Counted from the first letter of the stretch, positions 24,826 through 33,883 are shown. The stretch is DNA of 64,000 nucleotides from Pseudomonas vancouverensis (GCF_004348895.1 NZ_RRZK01000038.1:105318-169317), one strand, 5' to 3'. A program made the numbers and translations. The notes: generated from the letters alone by a model not told the origin.

Positions 24826-25814
24826 TGACTGTCCTTGGCAAATTCTTCGAAGGCTAGCGCCAGACGTACCCAGTCGGCTTCGTCAGCGGGCAGGCCAAAT
24901 CTCAGGCTGCTGTTGTGGGTGAACAGGCGCAGCAGAATCCCGCGCTGGGCCATGAATTCGTAAAGCGCTTCGGCACGCTCGGTGATCAGCCACTGGAACA
25001 GTGCGCAGCCACCCAAAGGCGTGAAGCCGTAGTGATCGAGCAGCGACGCCAGGCGCTCGCTGGCTTCCTCGGCGCGAACGCGCTGGCGCATGTGCCCTTC
25101 GGTATCACGCAGGCACGCCTGACCGATCACCCGCGTCGGTCCGCTGACAGCCCAGGGCCCGACTTGCTCGGCGAGCAACTTGAGCAACTTGCGCTCGGCC
25201 AGGACAAACCCCAGGCGTACACCTGCCAGGCCGAAAAACTTGCCGAAGGAACGCAGTACGATCAGTCCGACCTGGTGGGCGAACGGCGCCAGGCTTAACT
25301 GCGGCGTGTTGTCCATGAACGCCTCGTCCACCACCAGCCAGCCACCGCGTTGGGCCAGCCTTGAGTGCCAGTCGAGCAGGCGATTGGGTGTCAGGTTCAG
25401 GCCCGTGGGGTTGTTCGGATTGACCACCACCAGCACGTCGAGGCTGTCGATAAAGAAATCAACTTCCTGCTCCAGCACCTCGCGCACAATGTAGCCACTG
25501 CGTCGCCAGGCCTCCGCGTGCTCGGCGTAGCAGGGTGACAACACGCCGACCTTGCCGGCACGACGCAAACGCGGCAGCAGTTGAATGGCCATCTGCGAAC
25601 CGGCCACCGGCAATGCCTGCAGGGTACCGTAGTAATCACAGGCGGCCTGTTCCAGGCCATCGTCGGTTTCCGGCAGGCGTGCCCAGGCGCGCACGGGTAT
25701 GTCCGGCACCGGAAACGGCCAGGGCGCCAGGCCCGTGGAGAGGTCCAGCCAGTCAGCTTCGTCTATGCCATATTCGAGCGCTGCCTTGCGCAACCGTCCA
25801 CCGTGCTCAAGCAT
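24822..25814 (-). CDS. cobD: Threonine-phosphate decarboxylase-type PLP enzyme
   Basis: The 330-residue protein is a fold-type I aminotransferase relative with NPNNPTGLN and the PLP lysine in RSFGKFFGLAGVRLG. In cobalamin synthesis this family (CobD in Salmonella, CobC in Pseudomonas nomenclature) makes aminopropanol phosphate for the nucleotide loop. It opens with MLEHGGRLRKAALEYGI as usual, overlaps cbiB by 8 bases upstream and cobQ by 4 downstream. Confidence 0.93.
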   Translation of the reverse strand: MLEHGGRLRKAALEYGIDEADWLDLSTGLAPWPFPVPDIPVRAWARLPETDDGLEQAACDYYGTLQALPVAGSQMAIQLLPRLRRAGKVGVLSPCYAEHAEAWRRSGYIVREVLEQEVDFFIDSLDVLVVVNPNNPTGLNLTPNRLLDWHSRLAQRGGWLVVDEAFMDNTPQLSLAPFAHQVGLIVLRSFGKFFGLAGVRLGFVLAERKLLKLLAEQVGPWAVSGPTRVIGQACLRDTEGHMRQRVRAEEASERLASLLDHYGFTPLGGCALFQWLITERAEALYEFMAQRGILLRLFTHNSSLRFGLPADEADWVRLALAFEEFAKDSQ

Positions 25815-26715
25815 AAAATTCAGCCCCCACGCAGAGAATCAGCAGCCATAACCATACCCCGCGCTGGACCAATTGCCAGCCCCGGTCGATGGAGTCGGCA
25901 TCGGCCGGGGCACCTTCGCCCAGTTGCGGCCGCTCATGCAGTTCACCGTGATAGATCGCCGGGCCACCCAGCTCGACGCCGAGGGCTCCGGCGCCTGCCG
26001 CCATCACCGGACCGGCGTTCGGGCTGTCCCAGGTCGGGCCCTGGGTGCGCCAGCATTTCAAGGCCAGTCGGGTCTTGCCCAGCAGCGCGTAGGTCAAGGC
26101 CACCAGACGCGCAGGAATGTAGTTGAGTACGTCATCGATTTTCGCCGCCGCCCAGCCGAAACGCTCGAAGCGTTCGTTGCGATAGCCCCACATCGCATCC
26201 AGGGTGTTGCTCAACCGGTAGAGCACCACCCCGGGCGCGCCGGCCACGGCAAACCAGAACAGCGCTGCAAATACCGCGTCGCTGCCGTTTTCCAGAACCG
26301 ACTCGGTGGCGGCCCGAGCGACAGCGGTGCTGTCCAGCTCGCTGGTCTGGCGACTGACCAGATAGCCTACGCGTTGGCGTGCAGCATCCAGGTCATCACT
26401 GCGCAATGCCCTGGCAACCGGTTCGACATGCTCGCCGAGGCTGCGCATGCCCAGCGCGCAATAGAGCGCGAGGATTTCGACAATCCAGCCCACATAGGGC
26501 GCCCAGGAAAACGCCGTGGCCAGCAGGGTCAGTGGTAACACGGCGATCACCCAGGCGGTGACGCCATGGCTGCGCCAGCCACGTCCGCCACCGTTGAAAC
26601 GTTGCTCGATACGGTCGGCAAATCGGCCGAACGCAACCAGCGGATGCCAGCGTTTGGGTTCACCCAGCAGCGCATCAAGCGCAACCGCGGCGACACTCAA
26701 CAACGCCACACTCAT
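25807..26715 (-). CDS. cbiB: Adenosylcobinamide-phosphate synthase
   Basis: The 302-residue membrane protein matches CbiB (CobD in aerobic nomenclature): ALDALLGEPKRWHPLVAFGR at the start, a central YRLSNTLDAMWGYRNERFERFG block, and SPNAGPVMAAGAGALG near residue 235. It joins aminopropanol (phosphate) to adenosylcobyric acid. The start at 26715 overlaps the bluB stop (ATGA) and is preferred over an upstream in-frame ATG inside bluB. Confidence 0.95.
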   Translation of the reverse strand: MSVALLSVAAVALDALLGEPKRWHPLVAFGRFADRIEQRFNGGGRGWRSHGVTAWVIAVLPLTLLATAFSWAPYVGWIVEILALYCALGMRSLGEHVEPVARALRSDDLDAARQRVGYLVSRQTSELDSTAVARAATESVLENGSDAVFAALFWFAVAGAPGVVLYRLSNTLDAMWGYRNERFERFGWAAAKIDDVLNYIPARLVALTYALLGKTRLALKCWRTQGPTWDSPNAGPVMAAGAGALGVELGGPAIYHGELHERPQLGEGAPADADSIDRGWQLVQRGVWLWLLILCVGAEFYA

Positions 26716-27362
26716 TGACTCACTCCCCAATAGTTTTCATACAACAGTTCATCCAGCGCACGCTCCTGCGCCCAACCTTCAAGCACCAGCATCGGCGCCG
26801 GATAAAACGCCTTGACCGGCCCCAGGCACAGCACCGCCAACGGCTTGGCCCCAGGCGGCAGTTGCAGCAGGTCGGCCAGGGCCTGCGGTTCGAACAGCGA
26901 AACCCAGCCCATGCCCAACCCTTCCACCCGCGCTGCCAGCCACAGGTTCTGGATCGCGCAGGACAACGAGGCCATGTCCATTTCCGGCAAGGTGCGCCGA
27001 CCGAAGATATGCCGTTCGCGATCATCCATCAGCGCAGCGACCAGGACCTCGGCGCAATCGTTGATACCTTCGACCTTCAACTTCATGAAGTCGTCACTGC
27101 GCTCGCCAAGGGCTTCGGCGGTGCGGATGCGCTCTTCTTCCACCAGGCCCTGAATTTGCCCGCGCAACGAACGATCACTGATACGAATGAAGCGCCAGGG
27201 CTGCATCAGACCGACACTGGGTGCCTGGTGCGCGGCTTCGAGCAGGCGCCTGAGCACCTCGGGCTCGACCGAGCCGCCGCTGAAGTGACGCATGTCGCGG
27301 CGCTCGGCGATGGCACGGTAGACCGCTGCGCGTTCGTCTGCGGAAAAGGCGTTGTCAGTCAT
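26712..27362 (-). CDS. bluB: 5,6-Dimethylbenzimidazole synthase
   Basis: The 216-residue nitroreductase-fold flavoprotein matches BluB: RRDMRHFSGG near residue 22, APSVGLMQPWRFI, and the late GMGWVSLFEP. BluB breaks down reduced FMN with oxygen to form dimethylbenzimidazole, the lower ligand base of cobalamin. Its presence shows that the cell can make its own lower ligand aerobically. The start at 27362 overlaps the cobB stop (ATGA). Confidence 0.95.
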   Translation of the reverse strand: MTDNAFSADERAAVYRAIAERRDMRHFSGGSVEPEVLRRLLEAAHQAPSVGLMQPWRFIRISDRSLRGQIQGLVEEERIRTAEALGERSDDFMKLKVEGINDCAEVLVAALMDDRERHIFGRRTLPEMDMASLSCAIQNLWLAARVEGLGMGWVSLFEPQALADLLQLPPGAKPLAVLCLGPVKAFYPAPMLVLEGWAQERALDELLYENYWGVSQ

Positions 27363-28684
27363 GACCTGCTCGCGAAGGCGCCCTCCTGGTCGGGCGCAAA
27401 CAAGGCAGCAATCGCCGCTGGATTGGACGGAAAATAAAAGTGCACATACGAGGCTGTCATCCGCCCATCGCGATAGACCGCTTCCGCACCACGTCCGCCA
27501 TTCGGGCTCCACCCCCGGGCAATGGGCGTCAGTTCGGTGGTGGTCAACGAATGATGATAGGTGTGCCCGCGCAATGCGCCTTCCGGCAGGTCCACGGCTT
27601 GCAATGCCAGCGCGGCGAGGCGCTTCTGCATCACCGCATCGCCGGCCAACAAACCCACCAATTCAGCGTGGGTGCCGTCGACATCGGTCAGGGAGTCGAG
27701 CAGGTACAACATGCCGCCGCATTCGGCGAGCAACGGTTTACCGGCCGCATGGTGGCTGCGGATCGCCTGCAGCATCGAAGTGTTTTGCGCCAGCGCAACG
27801 TGGTGCAGCTCCGGGTAACCGCCCGGCAGGTACAGGCTGTCCACCTCCGGCAAGGCGCTGTCACGGATCGGCGAAAAAAACACCAGTTCGGCGCCCATTG
27901 CCCGCAGCAGGTCCAGGCTCGCACCGTAGGTGAAGGCAAAGGCTTCATCGCGGGCGACGGCAATACGTACACCAGCGAGTAGCGGGTCAACGGCAATCAC
28001 GTCAGGCGCGGCGAATTCCACCGCCGGCGGCAGCGCCACCTCACAGCTGCTGGCGAGGGCCTCGGCCGCCGCGTCGAGGCGCACATCCAGATCATTCAAT
28101 TCACTGGCCTGAACCAGGCCGAGATGACGGCTCGGCAGTTCGATTCCGGTTTCCCGGGACAACGCGCCGTACCAGCGCAAGCCCTCGGTCAGACTGCCCT
28201 CCAGCAATTGCGCATGACGCAAGGTGCCGACACGGTTGGCCAGGACGCCAGCGAATGGCAAATCCGGCTGGTAACGGGCCAGCCCCAGTGCCAACGCGCC
28301 AAAGGTCTGCGCCATCGCCGTGCCGTCGATCACACCGAGCACCGGCACACCGAAGTGACGGGCCAGATCGGCGCTGGATGGCGTGCCGTCGAACAGGCCC
28401 ATGACGCCTTCGATCAGGATCAGGTCGGCTTCAGCAGCCGCCTCCCACAGCAGCCGCCGACTCTCCTGCTCGCCAACCATCCACATGTCCAGTTGATAGA
28501 CCGGCGCACCGCTGGCGCGCTCGAGAATCATCGGGTCGAGAAAGTCCGGGCCGCATTTGAACACACGCACCTTACGCCCCTGATTGCGATGCAAGCGGGC
28601 CAACGCGGCGGTGACGGTGGTCTTGCCCTGGCCGGAAGCCGGCGCGGCAATCAAGACCGCCGGGCAATGACGTGGTTGACTCAC
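27359..28684 (-). CDS. cobB: Cobyrinic acid a,c-diamide synthase
   Basis: The 441-residue protein has an N-terminal P-loop ATPase (IAAPASGQGKTTVTAALAR) and a C-terminal glutamine amidotransferase (LLAECGGMLYL). In the aerobic pathway it amidates hydrogenobyrinic acid at positions a and c; CbiA is the anaerobic counterpart. It overlaps cobO upstream and bluB downstream by 4 bases each. Confidence 0.95.
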   Translation of the reverse strand: MSQPRHCPAVLIAAPASGQGKTTVTAALARLHRNQGRKVRVFKCGPDFLDPMILERASGAPVYQLDMWMVGEQESRRLLWEAAAEADLILIEGVMGLFDGTPSSADLARHFGVPVLGVIDGTAMAQTFGALALGLARYQPDLPFAGVLANRVGTLRHAQLLEGSLTEGLRWYGALSRETGIELPSRHLGLVQASELNDLDVRLDAAAEALASSCEVALPPAVEFAAPDVIAVDPLLAGVRIAVARDEAFAFTYGASLDLLRAMGAELVFFSPIRDSALPEVDSLYLPGGYPELHHVALAQNTSMLQAIRSHHAAGKPLLAECGGMLYLLDSLTDVDGTHAELVGLLAGDAVMQKRLAALALQAVDLPEGALRGHTYHHSLTTTELTPIARGWSPNGGRGAEAVYRDGRMTASYVHFYFPSNPAAIAALFAPDQEGAFASRS

Positions 28685-29292
28685 AGCTCGACGCCTTTTT
28701 GCGCTTTGATGCCGGCCTGGAAAGCGTGTTTGATCATGCCCATTTCGGTGACCGTATCGGCCATCTCGATCATCTCCGGCTTGGCGGCGCGACCGGTGAC
28801 CACCACGTGCTGCATCGGTGGTCGTGCCTGCAAATCGCTGAGCACCTGGTCGAGATCGAGGTAGCCGTGCTTGAGGGCGATGTTCAGCTCATCCAGCACC
28901 ACCAGGCCGATGGCAGGGTCACGCAACAGCTCACGGGAAACCGCCCAGGCGGCTTCGGCGGCAGTGATGTCACGCTGGCGATCCTGGGTTTCCCAGGTAA
29001 AGCCTTCGCCCATTACATGGAAGCGCACCTGCTCGGGGAAACGGCGGAAGAACAGTTCCTCACCGGTACTGTTACGCCCCTTGATGAACTGCACCACGCC
29101 GCACTGCATGCCATGCCCCATGGCACGAGCCAGCATGCCGAACGCGGAGCTGCTCTTGCCTTTGCCATTACCGGTCAGCACCAGCAACAGGCCGCACTCA
29201 TTGGGGGAATTGGCGATGCGTTCGTCGATCACGGCTTTCTTGCGCTGCATGCGCGCCAGGTGGCGTTCGTCACGTTCAGGGGTATCGGTCAT
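28681..29292 (-). CDS. cobO: Cob(I)yrinic acid a,c-diamide adenosyltransferase
   Basis: The 203-residue protein matches the CobA/CobO/BtuR family: P-loop LTGNGKGKSSSAFG near residues 39-52, IKGRNSTGEE, VLDELNIALKHGYLD and VVTGRAAKPE. It transfers the adenosyl group from ATP to the corrinoid cobalt. It is the first gene after the cobalamin riboswitch. The start at 29292 lies after GGAG; longer in-frame starts would run into the riboswitch. Confidence 0.96.
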   Translation of the reverse strand: MTDTPERDERHLARMQRKKAVIDERIANSPNECGLLLVLTGNGKGKSSSAFGMLARAMGHGMQCGVVQFIKGRNSTGEELFFRRFPEQVRFHVMGEGFTWETQDRQRDITAAEAAWAVSRELLRDPAIGLVVLDELNIALKHGYLDLDQVLSDLQARPPMQHVVVTGRAAKPEMIEMADTVTEMGMIKHAFQAGIKAQKGVEL

Positions 29293-29339
29293 GGGGGAGC
29301 TCTCCGTTGAGGCTGGGTAACGGCGGGCAGGCAAAAGAA

Positions 29340-29593
29340 TAGAAAACACATAGCCTGGCATCGCCCACCGTGACGCCGCTGGATGAATCAGGCCGGTCTC
29401 CGGGCTCATGAGCGGTTTGCACCAGACTGCGCGCCTTCCCGCATCGAAGTTCGACACAGTGGCTCAAAGCGCAGTTTTCACTCATTTACCGTTGCGGGGG
29501 CAGCGCCGGGATCGAGGGGCTTCAAATCATCGAAGACACGCACACACCGGCTTCCCTGTTTCACTCTGTCGGCACAGGCCACAGAGCACCTGA
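29340..29593 (-). promoter_or_regulatory. Cobalamin riboswitch
   Basis: On the minus strand the conserved elements appear in the correct order: GGTGCTCTGTGGCC (near 29590), ACAGGGAAGCCGGTG (29559-29545), GCTGCCCCCGCAAC (29504-29491), GCCACTG (29463-29457) and the B12 box AGCCCGGAGACCGGCC (29406-29391). It ends about 50 bases before cobO and should turn the whole cob run down when adenosylcobalamin is plentiful. Confidence 0.95.
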
Positions 29594-29762
29594 AACAAGC
29601 CGCGAAGGTTAGAGGGTTGGGGGTGGAGCGTCAATTAAAGCCGAGGCGCCGTCGCCAGAATAACTGTCGCCGATCAGTATTTTGACGCCAATCTTGTGCC
29701 ACACTCCAAGCAATGATATCAAAGAGCCACAACCCCATAACAGAATAATCAGGGTGAGCCCC

Positions 29763-30347
29763 ATGCAAGGCATGATCATCAGCAATCCGAAGCTGGAATT
29801 TCTGCGACCGGTACTGGAGCGCTGGTTCGACTGTATCGATCGTTACAACGCCGTGCGCGGCGACGGCGACACGCCGTATTGGCACGATGAAAAGGCCAAC
29901 ATCGGGCTGCTGTCTGCGGCCGCCTGGATGGCCGAAATGGTCACGCTGCAACAATCACCCACGCGCAAACAGGTCGAAGATGGCGAGCGCAACGGCCGGG
30001 CCGACCTGCTTCTCGCCTCGCCGGAAACTCGCGCCTACTTTCAGGCGAGTCAACGCTGGCCGCGGGTCAACAGCCTGAACCTGACCCAGGCACTGGCCGA
30101 CATCACCAGCGACGCCAAACGATTGAGCCATGCCAGCGACCTGAAAATCGGCTGCCTGTTTGTCGCCCCGCAGAAACTCCAGCAAGGCGCCACGCCGGAA
30201 GAACTGCAGGACATGGTCGACGACCTGCAAAAGGAACACACCTGCGCCGTGGCCTGGTACTTCCCTTACGCCTACCGCAAATTGCGCAATGAGGCAGGCC
30301 AGTATCACCCCGGTATTGCCGTGCTGTTCAAGGAAGCTCGCGGCTAA
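29763..30347 (+). CDS. Hypothetical protein, possibly a degenerate PD-(D/E)XK fold
   Basis: The 194-residue soluble protein begins MQGMIISNPKLEFLRPVLER after AGGGTGAG. It is not a family I can name. The segment from E58 (WMAEMVTLQQ) through RADLLLASPETRAYFQASQ (D81, Q94, Q97) has the spacing of a PD-(D/E)XK nuclease core, but with Gln where Glu and Lys are expected, so it would be inactive if homologous. It lies between the cob riboswitch and a sugar-dehydrogenase gene and is divergent from the cob genes. Confidence 0.65.
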   Translation: MQGMIISNPKLEFLRPVLERWFDCIDRYNAVRGDGDTPYWHDEKANIGLLSAAAWMAEMVTLQQSPTRKQVEDGERNGRADLLLASPETRAYFQASQRWPRVNSLNLTQALADITSDAKRLSHASDLKIGCLFVAPQKLQQGATPEELQDMVDDLQKEHTCAVAWYFPYAYRKLRNEAGQYHPGIAVLFKEARG

Positions 30348-30412
30348 GGGTTGAACCAACGAACATCGGCGCTTCTCTATGTTAGAAACAGGCATACATA
30401 GGGAAGACCAGC

Positions 30413-31726
30413 ATGCGCACGACCTCGCTCGCTCTCGTTATAGCGCTCGCCGGAGGACTCGCCGCTTGTGGTGAGACCTCCAGCCTGCAAGTCTCCGACG
30501 GCACCGGTCCGTCGCCGAAATTACCGCCCCCGATCAAGACACTGGTCCCCACGGTGAATATCGCGCCCGCCATCGGCTGGCCTGCGGGCGCAAAACCCGT
30601 GGCAGCCAGCGGCACCCAGGTGGCCGCATTCGCCGAAGACCTCGACCATCCACGCTGGCTCTACGTGCTGCCCAACGGTGATGTATTGGTCGCGGAAACC
30701 AACGCCCCACCCAAACCCGAAGACGGCAAAGGCATTCGCGGCTGGGTGATGGGCAAGGTCATGGGCCGCGCCGGCGCCACCGTGCCGAGCGCCAATCGCA
30801 TCACCCTGCTGCGCGACAAGGATCACGACGGCGTCGCCGAAACGCGCACGGTGTTTCTGCAGAATCTCAACTCCCCTTTCGGCATGACACTGGTCGGTAA
30901 TGACTTGTACGTGGCCGACACCGACCGCCTGCTGCGTTTTCACTATGAGCCCGGCGACACTACGATCAAGTCGCAGCCGACTAAAGTGATCGACTTACCG
31001 GGCGGCCCGCTCAACCACCACTGGACCAAAAACGTCATCGCCAGCAAGGACGGCAGCAAGCTGTACGTCACCGTAGGCTCGAACAGCAACGTTGGCGAAA
31101 ACGGCCTGGACAAGGAAGAGGGACGCGCCGCGATCTGGGAAGTCGATCGCGCAACCGGCCAGCACCGGATCTTCGCCTCCGGCCTGCGCAACCCCAACGG
31201 CATGGCCTGGGAACCCCACAGCGGTGCCTTGTGGACAGCGGTCAACGAACGGGATGAGATCGGTAGCGACCTGGTGCCGGACTACATCACCTCGGTCAAG
31301 GACGGCGCCTTCTATGGCTGGCCCTTCAGCTACTACGGCCAGCACATCGATGTTCGCGTCGAACCGCAAAACCCGGACCTGATCGCCAAGGCCATCGCCC
31401 CGGATTACGCCGTCGGCCCACACACGGCCTCCCTGGGCCTGACCTTCGCCGAGAACAGCTCACTGCCGGCGCCTTTCAACCAAGGCGCATTCATCGGCCA
31501 GCACGGCTCGTGGAATCGCAAGCCACACAGTGGCTACAAGGTAATTTTCGTGCCGTTCAGTGCCGGAAAACCCAGCGGTCCGCCGATTGACGTGCTGACC
31601 GGGTTCCTCAATGAAGAGGAAAAAGCCATGGGCCGGCCGGTGGGCGTGGTGATCGATAAACAGGGGGATTTGTTGGTGGCCGATGATGTCGGGAACAAGG
31701 TCTGGCGGGTGTCGGCGGCTAGATAA
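30413..31726 (+). CDS. Sorbosone-dehydrogenase-like / PQQ-dependent sugar dehydrogenase-family lipoprotein
   Basis: The 437-residue protein has a lipobox (GGLAAC, lipidated Cys19) and a six-bladed propeller of the glucose/sorbosone dehydrogenase type. Visible blade motifs include DHPRWLYVLPNGDVLVAET, LNSPFGMTLVGNDLYVADTD, FASGLRNPNGMAWEPHSG and IGQHGSWNRKPHSGY. Such proteins sit in the envelope and oxidise sugars or related alcohols using PQQ when active; the substrate is unknown. It follows the hypothetical gene by 65 bases. Confidence 0.85.
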   Translation: MRTTSLALVIALAGGLAACGETSSLQVSDGTGPSPKLPPPIKTLVPTVNIAPAIGWPAGAKPVAASGTQVAAFAEDLDHPRWLYVLPNGDVLVAETNAPPKPEDGKGIRGWVMGKVMGRAGATVPSANRITLLRDKDHDGVAETRTVFLQNLNSPFGMTLVGNDLYVADTDRLLRFHYEPGDTTIKSQPTKVIDLPGGPLNHHWTKNVIASKDGSKLYVTVGSNSNVGENGLDKEEGRAAIWEVDRATGQHRIFASGLRNPNGMAWEPHSGALWTAVNERDEIGSDLVPDYITSVKDGAFYGWPFSYYGQHIDVRVEPQNPDLIAKAIAPDYAVGPHTASLGLTFAENSSLPAPFNQGAFIGQHGSWNRKPHSGYKVIFVPFSAGKPSGPPIDVLTGFLNEEEKAMGRPVGVVIDKQGDLLVADDVGNKVWRVSAAR

Positions 31727-31749
31727 CGCACGCTCAAAGAACACTGACA

Positions 31750-31857
31750 CCCTGTGGGAGCGAGCTTGCTCGCGATGGCGGCTTATCAATCGGCAAATTT
31801 TTTGGCAGACCTGATGCCATCGTCGGAACGCCGCCCGGAGCAAGCTCGCTCCCAAAA
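31750..31857. repeat. Inverted REP pair
   Basis: GTGGGAGCGAGCTTGCTCGC (31754-31773) faces a shorter copy, GGAGCAAGCTCGCTCCC (31837-31853), between the convergent ends of the sugar dehydrogenase-like gene and the O-methyltransferase gene. Confidence 0.78.
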
Positions 31858-31866
31858 AGCTTTAGC

Positions 31867-32529
31867 TCAGCGCTTGCGGCAGAGCGTCAGCCCATCACCC
31901 AACGGCAACAGCGAAAGATCCACCCGCTCATCGTCCTTCAACGCCCGATTGAGCGCCTGGATCGCGCAGGTGTCGGCGCTTTCAGGATTTGATTCAAGCA
32001 CTCGTCCACTCCACAAGGTGTTATCGAACACCGCCAACCCACCGATCCGCAGCAAGCGCAGGGCGTATTCCAGATACTGCGGATAATTGGCCTTGTCGGC
32101 ATCGATGAATACCAGGTCGAATGAGCCATCCTGCCCTTGCTTCTCGAGCTCGGCCAGGGTCTGCAACGCTGGTGCCAGGCGCAGGTCAATTCGCTCGGTG
32201 AGCCCGGCTTCGCCCCAGTAGCGACGAGCAGTCGCGTTGTAATCACCCGGTATGTCGCAGCAGATCAGCGAGCCGCCATCGGGCAGGGCCGCAGCCATGC
32301 ACAAGGCGCTATAACCCGTGAACGTGCCGACCTCCAACACACGTCGGGCACCGGTCAGCTTGACCAGCAACGCCAGGAACTGCCCCTGCTCCGGGGCCAC
32401 TTGCCAACGCGCCATGGGCAGCGCCTGGGTTTCGTCGCGCAGGCGCTTGAGCAGCGGCGTTTCGCGCAGGGAGACGTCGAGCAGGTATTGATACAGGTGA
32501 TCGTCGAGATTGAGTGTGCGGGCGGTCAT
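31867..32529 (-). CDS. Class I SAM-dependent O-methyltransferase
   Basis: The 220-residue protein belongs to the caffeoyl-CoA/catechol O-methyltransferase-like family: the SAM-binding glycine motif VLEVGTFTGYSALCMA near residues 65-80, the FDLVFIDADKANYPQYLE block with metal-binding acids, and GGLAVFDNTLWSG. It would methylate a hydroxyl of a small aromatic or similar substrate, which cannot be specified. GGAGG precedes the ATG. It lies 18 bases after an NlpC/P60 gene on the same strand, so the two are probably co-transcribed. Confidence 0.88.
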   Translation of the reverse strand: MTARTLNLDDHLYQYLLDVSLRETPLLKRLRDETQALPMARWQVAPEQGQFLALLVKLTGARRVLEVGTFTGYSALCMAAALPDGGSLICCDIPGDYNATARRYWGEAGLTERIDLRLAPALQTLAELEKQGQDGSFDLVFIDADKANYPQYLEYALRLLRIGGLAVFDNTLWSGRVLESNPESADTCAIQALNRALKDDERVDLSLLPLGDGLTLCRKR

Positions 32530-32547
32530 CAGGACAACCTCCGGGGA

Positions 32548-33084
32548 TTACGGATTGCGTGCCAGATGCTCAGGCTGCAGGACTCGCTTGGCACTCAGGT
32601 AAGCCCGCTGCCAATAAGCTTTGTCCAGGCTGTCGAGCTTCACTGTGCCGCCGGTGGCCGGCGCATGAACAAAGCGCCCCTCGCCGACATAGATACCGGC
32701 ATGACTGACCTGGGAACCGCCATTGGTGGCGAAGAAGATCAGGTCACCGGTTTGCAGTCCTTCCTTGCCGACATTGGCTGCCTGCATGGAAATCATCTCG
32801 CGTGTCGTGCGCGGCAAGGAAATACCCGCGACATCCCGGTACACGTAGGCGATCAACCCGCTGCAATCAAAGCCGGAATCCGGTGTGTTGCCGCCCCAGC
32901 GATAAGGCGTGCCAACCAGCCCGAGCGCGCGGAACAGGACGTCTTCCGCTTCCGGCGAAAAGGCTTGGGAGGAGCCGAATACGATGGGCGCACGAACCAC
33001 CGGTGCAGGCGGCGGAGTACGACTGGCACAGGCGCTGAGCAGGGCTGCGAGGAAGAGTATTGCGAGACGGGCCGAGGTCATCAT
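32548..33084 (-). CDS. NlpC/P60-family cell-wall peptidase lipoprotein (first paralog)
   Basis: The 178-residue protein has a lipobox (LLSAC, Cys19) and one NlpC/P60 domain with the catalytic Cys in SGFDCSGLIAYVYRD (C74), His in VSHAGIYVG and a third polar residue nearby. These enzymes cut gamma-D-Glu-diaminopimelate (or related) bonds in peptidoglycan stem peptides. AGGAAG lies 8 bases before the ATG. A second paralog is encoded just upstream, with a terminator between them. Confidence 0.9.
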   Translation of the reverse strand: MMTSARLAILFLAALLSACASRTPPPAPVVRAPIVFGSSQAFSPEAEDVLFRALGLVGTPYRWGGNTPDSGFDCSGLIAYVYRDVAGISLPRTTREMISMQAANVGKEGLQTGDLIFFATNGGSQVSHAGIYVGEGRFVHAPATGGTVKLDSLDKAYWQRAYLSAKRVLQPEHLARNP

Positions 33085-33139
33085 TGGCAGAGCTTCCTGA
33101 TCTGGCTGCGGCTTTTTTCTGCTGGGAGCGCAGAAAAGA

Positions 33140-33168
33140 AAACCGCCTGCGTTGCGCGCAGGCGGTTT
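33140..33168 (-). terminator. Terminator between the two NlpC/P60 genes
   Basis: AAACCGCCTGCG / CGCAGGCGGTTT is a strong stem that continues into TTCTTTTCT on the minus strand, downstream of the gene at 33251-33883. Confidence 0.85.
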
Positions 33169-33250
33169 GCCATCATTAATAGATCAAGATTCTAGCGGCT
33201 ACACGGCAAACTTCAAGTAAGACTTTAAGTTCGCCTTACAAAATGTCCGC

Positions 33251-33883
33251 TTATTTACGTGCAGTAACGATTGGCGAGGCGTTTGGAGCCATTGCCAAGG
33301 CGCGTTTGGCCTCGATGAAGGTCTTGCTCCAGTAGCTGTCGCCCAGGTTATCGATCCGCACGCCACCGCTCTTGCGGCTGCTGGAATGGATGAACTGGTT
33401 GTCACCCAGGTAGATCCCGGCGTGGCTGACACGACCGCGACGACCGTTTGTAGCGAAGAACAGCAGATCGCCCGGCTCGAGCTTGCTGCGCGAGACCAGA
33501 GGAGCGTCGATGTTGATCATTTCGCGGCTGGAGCGTGGCAGGTTCATGCCCGCTTCTTCGCGGAACAAGTAACCAATGAAACCACTGCAATCGAAGCCGG
33601 CTTCAGAGGTACCGCCGAAACGGTAACGGGTACCGATCAGGGACATGCCGCGCTCGAGGATGCTGTCGGCCAGGACCGGCAGCTGGTACGACTTGCCATC
33701 GGCGAAGTCAGCGAGTTCTTTTTCGGTCGCCAGTTCTTCCTGATAAAGAGCGGAAGACTGGGCGGTGGCTGCGTTTTGAACCTGTTGTTGCGGCGCTTGC
33801 TGGGACACTGGAGAGTGAGCAGCGCAACCGAACAGCAGGGTGACGAGTGCGAGAGGCACGAGGGGTGCGAAGCGATTTAGCAT
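33251..33883 (-). CDS. NlpC/P60-family cell-wall peptidase lipoprotein (second paralog)
   Basis: The 210-residue protein has a lipobox (LLFGC, Cys20), a Gln/Ala-rich linker of about 40 residues, then the NlpC/P60 domain with SEAGFDCSGFIGYLFRE (catalytic Cys), VSHAGIYLG and FIHSSSRKSGGV. The domain is clearly homologous to the gene downstream; the linker makes it longer. I start at the ATG at 33883 because the signal peptide begins there; no strong ribosome site is visible. It has its own terminator, so it is a separate transcript. Confidence 0.88.
   Translation of the reverse strand: MLNRFAPLVPLALVTLLFGCAAHSPVSQQAPQQQVQNAATAQSSALYQEELATEKELADFADGKSYQLPVLADSILERGMSLIGTRYRFGGTSEAGFDCSGFIGYLFREEAGMNLPRSSREMINIDAPLVSRSKLEPGDLLFFATNGRRGRVSHAGIYLGDNQFIHSSSRKSGGVRIDNLGDSYWSKTFIEAKRALAMAPNASPIVTARK

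Noticed and set aside
3211..31857. Repeated GAGCAAGCTCGCTCCC-type sequences as a CRISPR-like array
   Set aside because: They are dispersed single or inverted pairs between genes, without regular spacers; they are REP elements.
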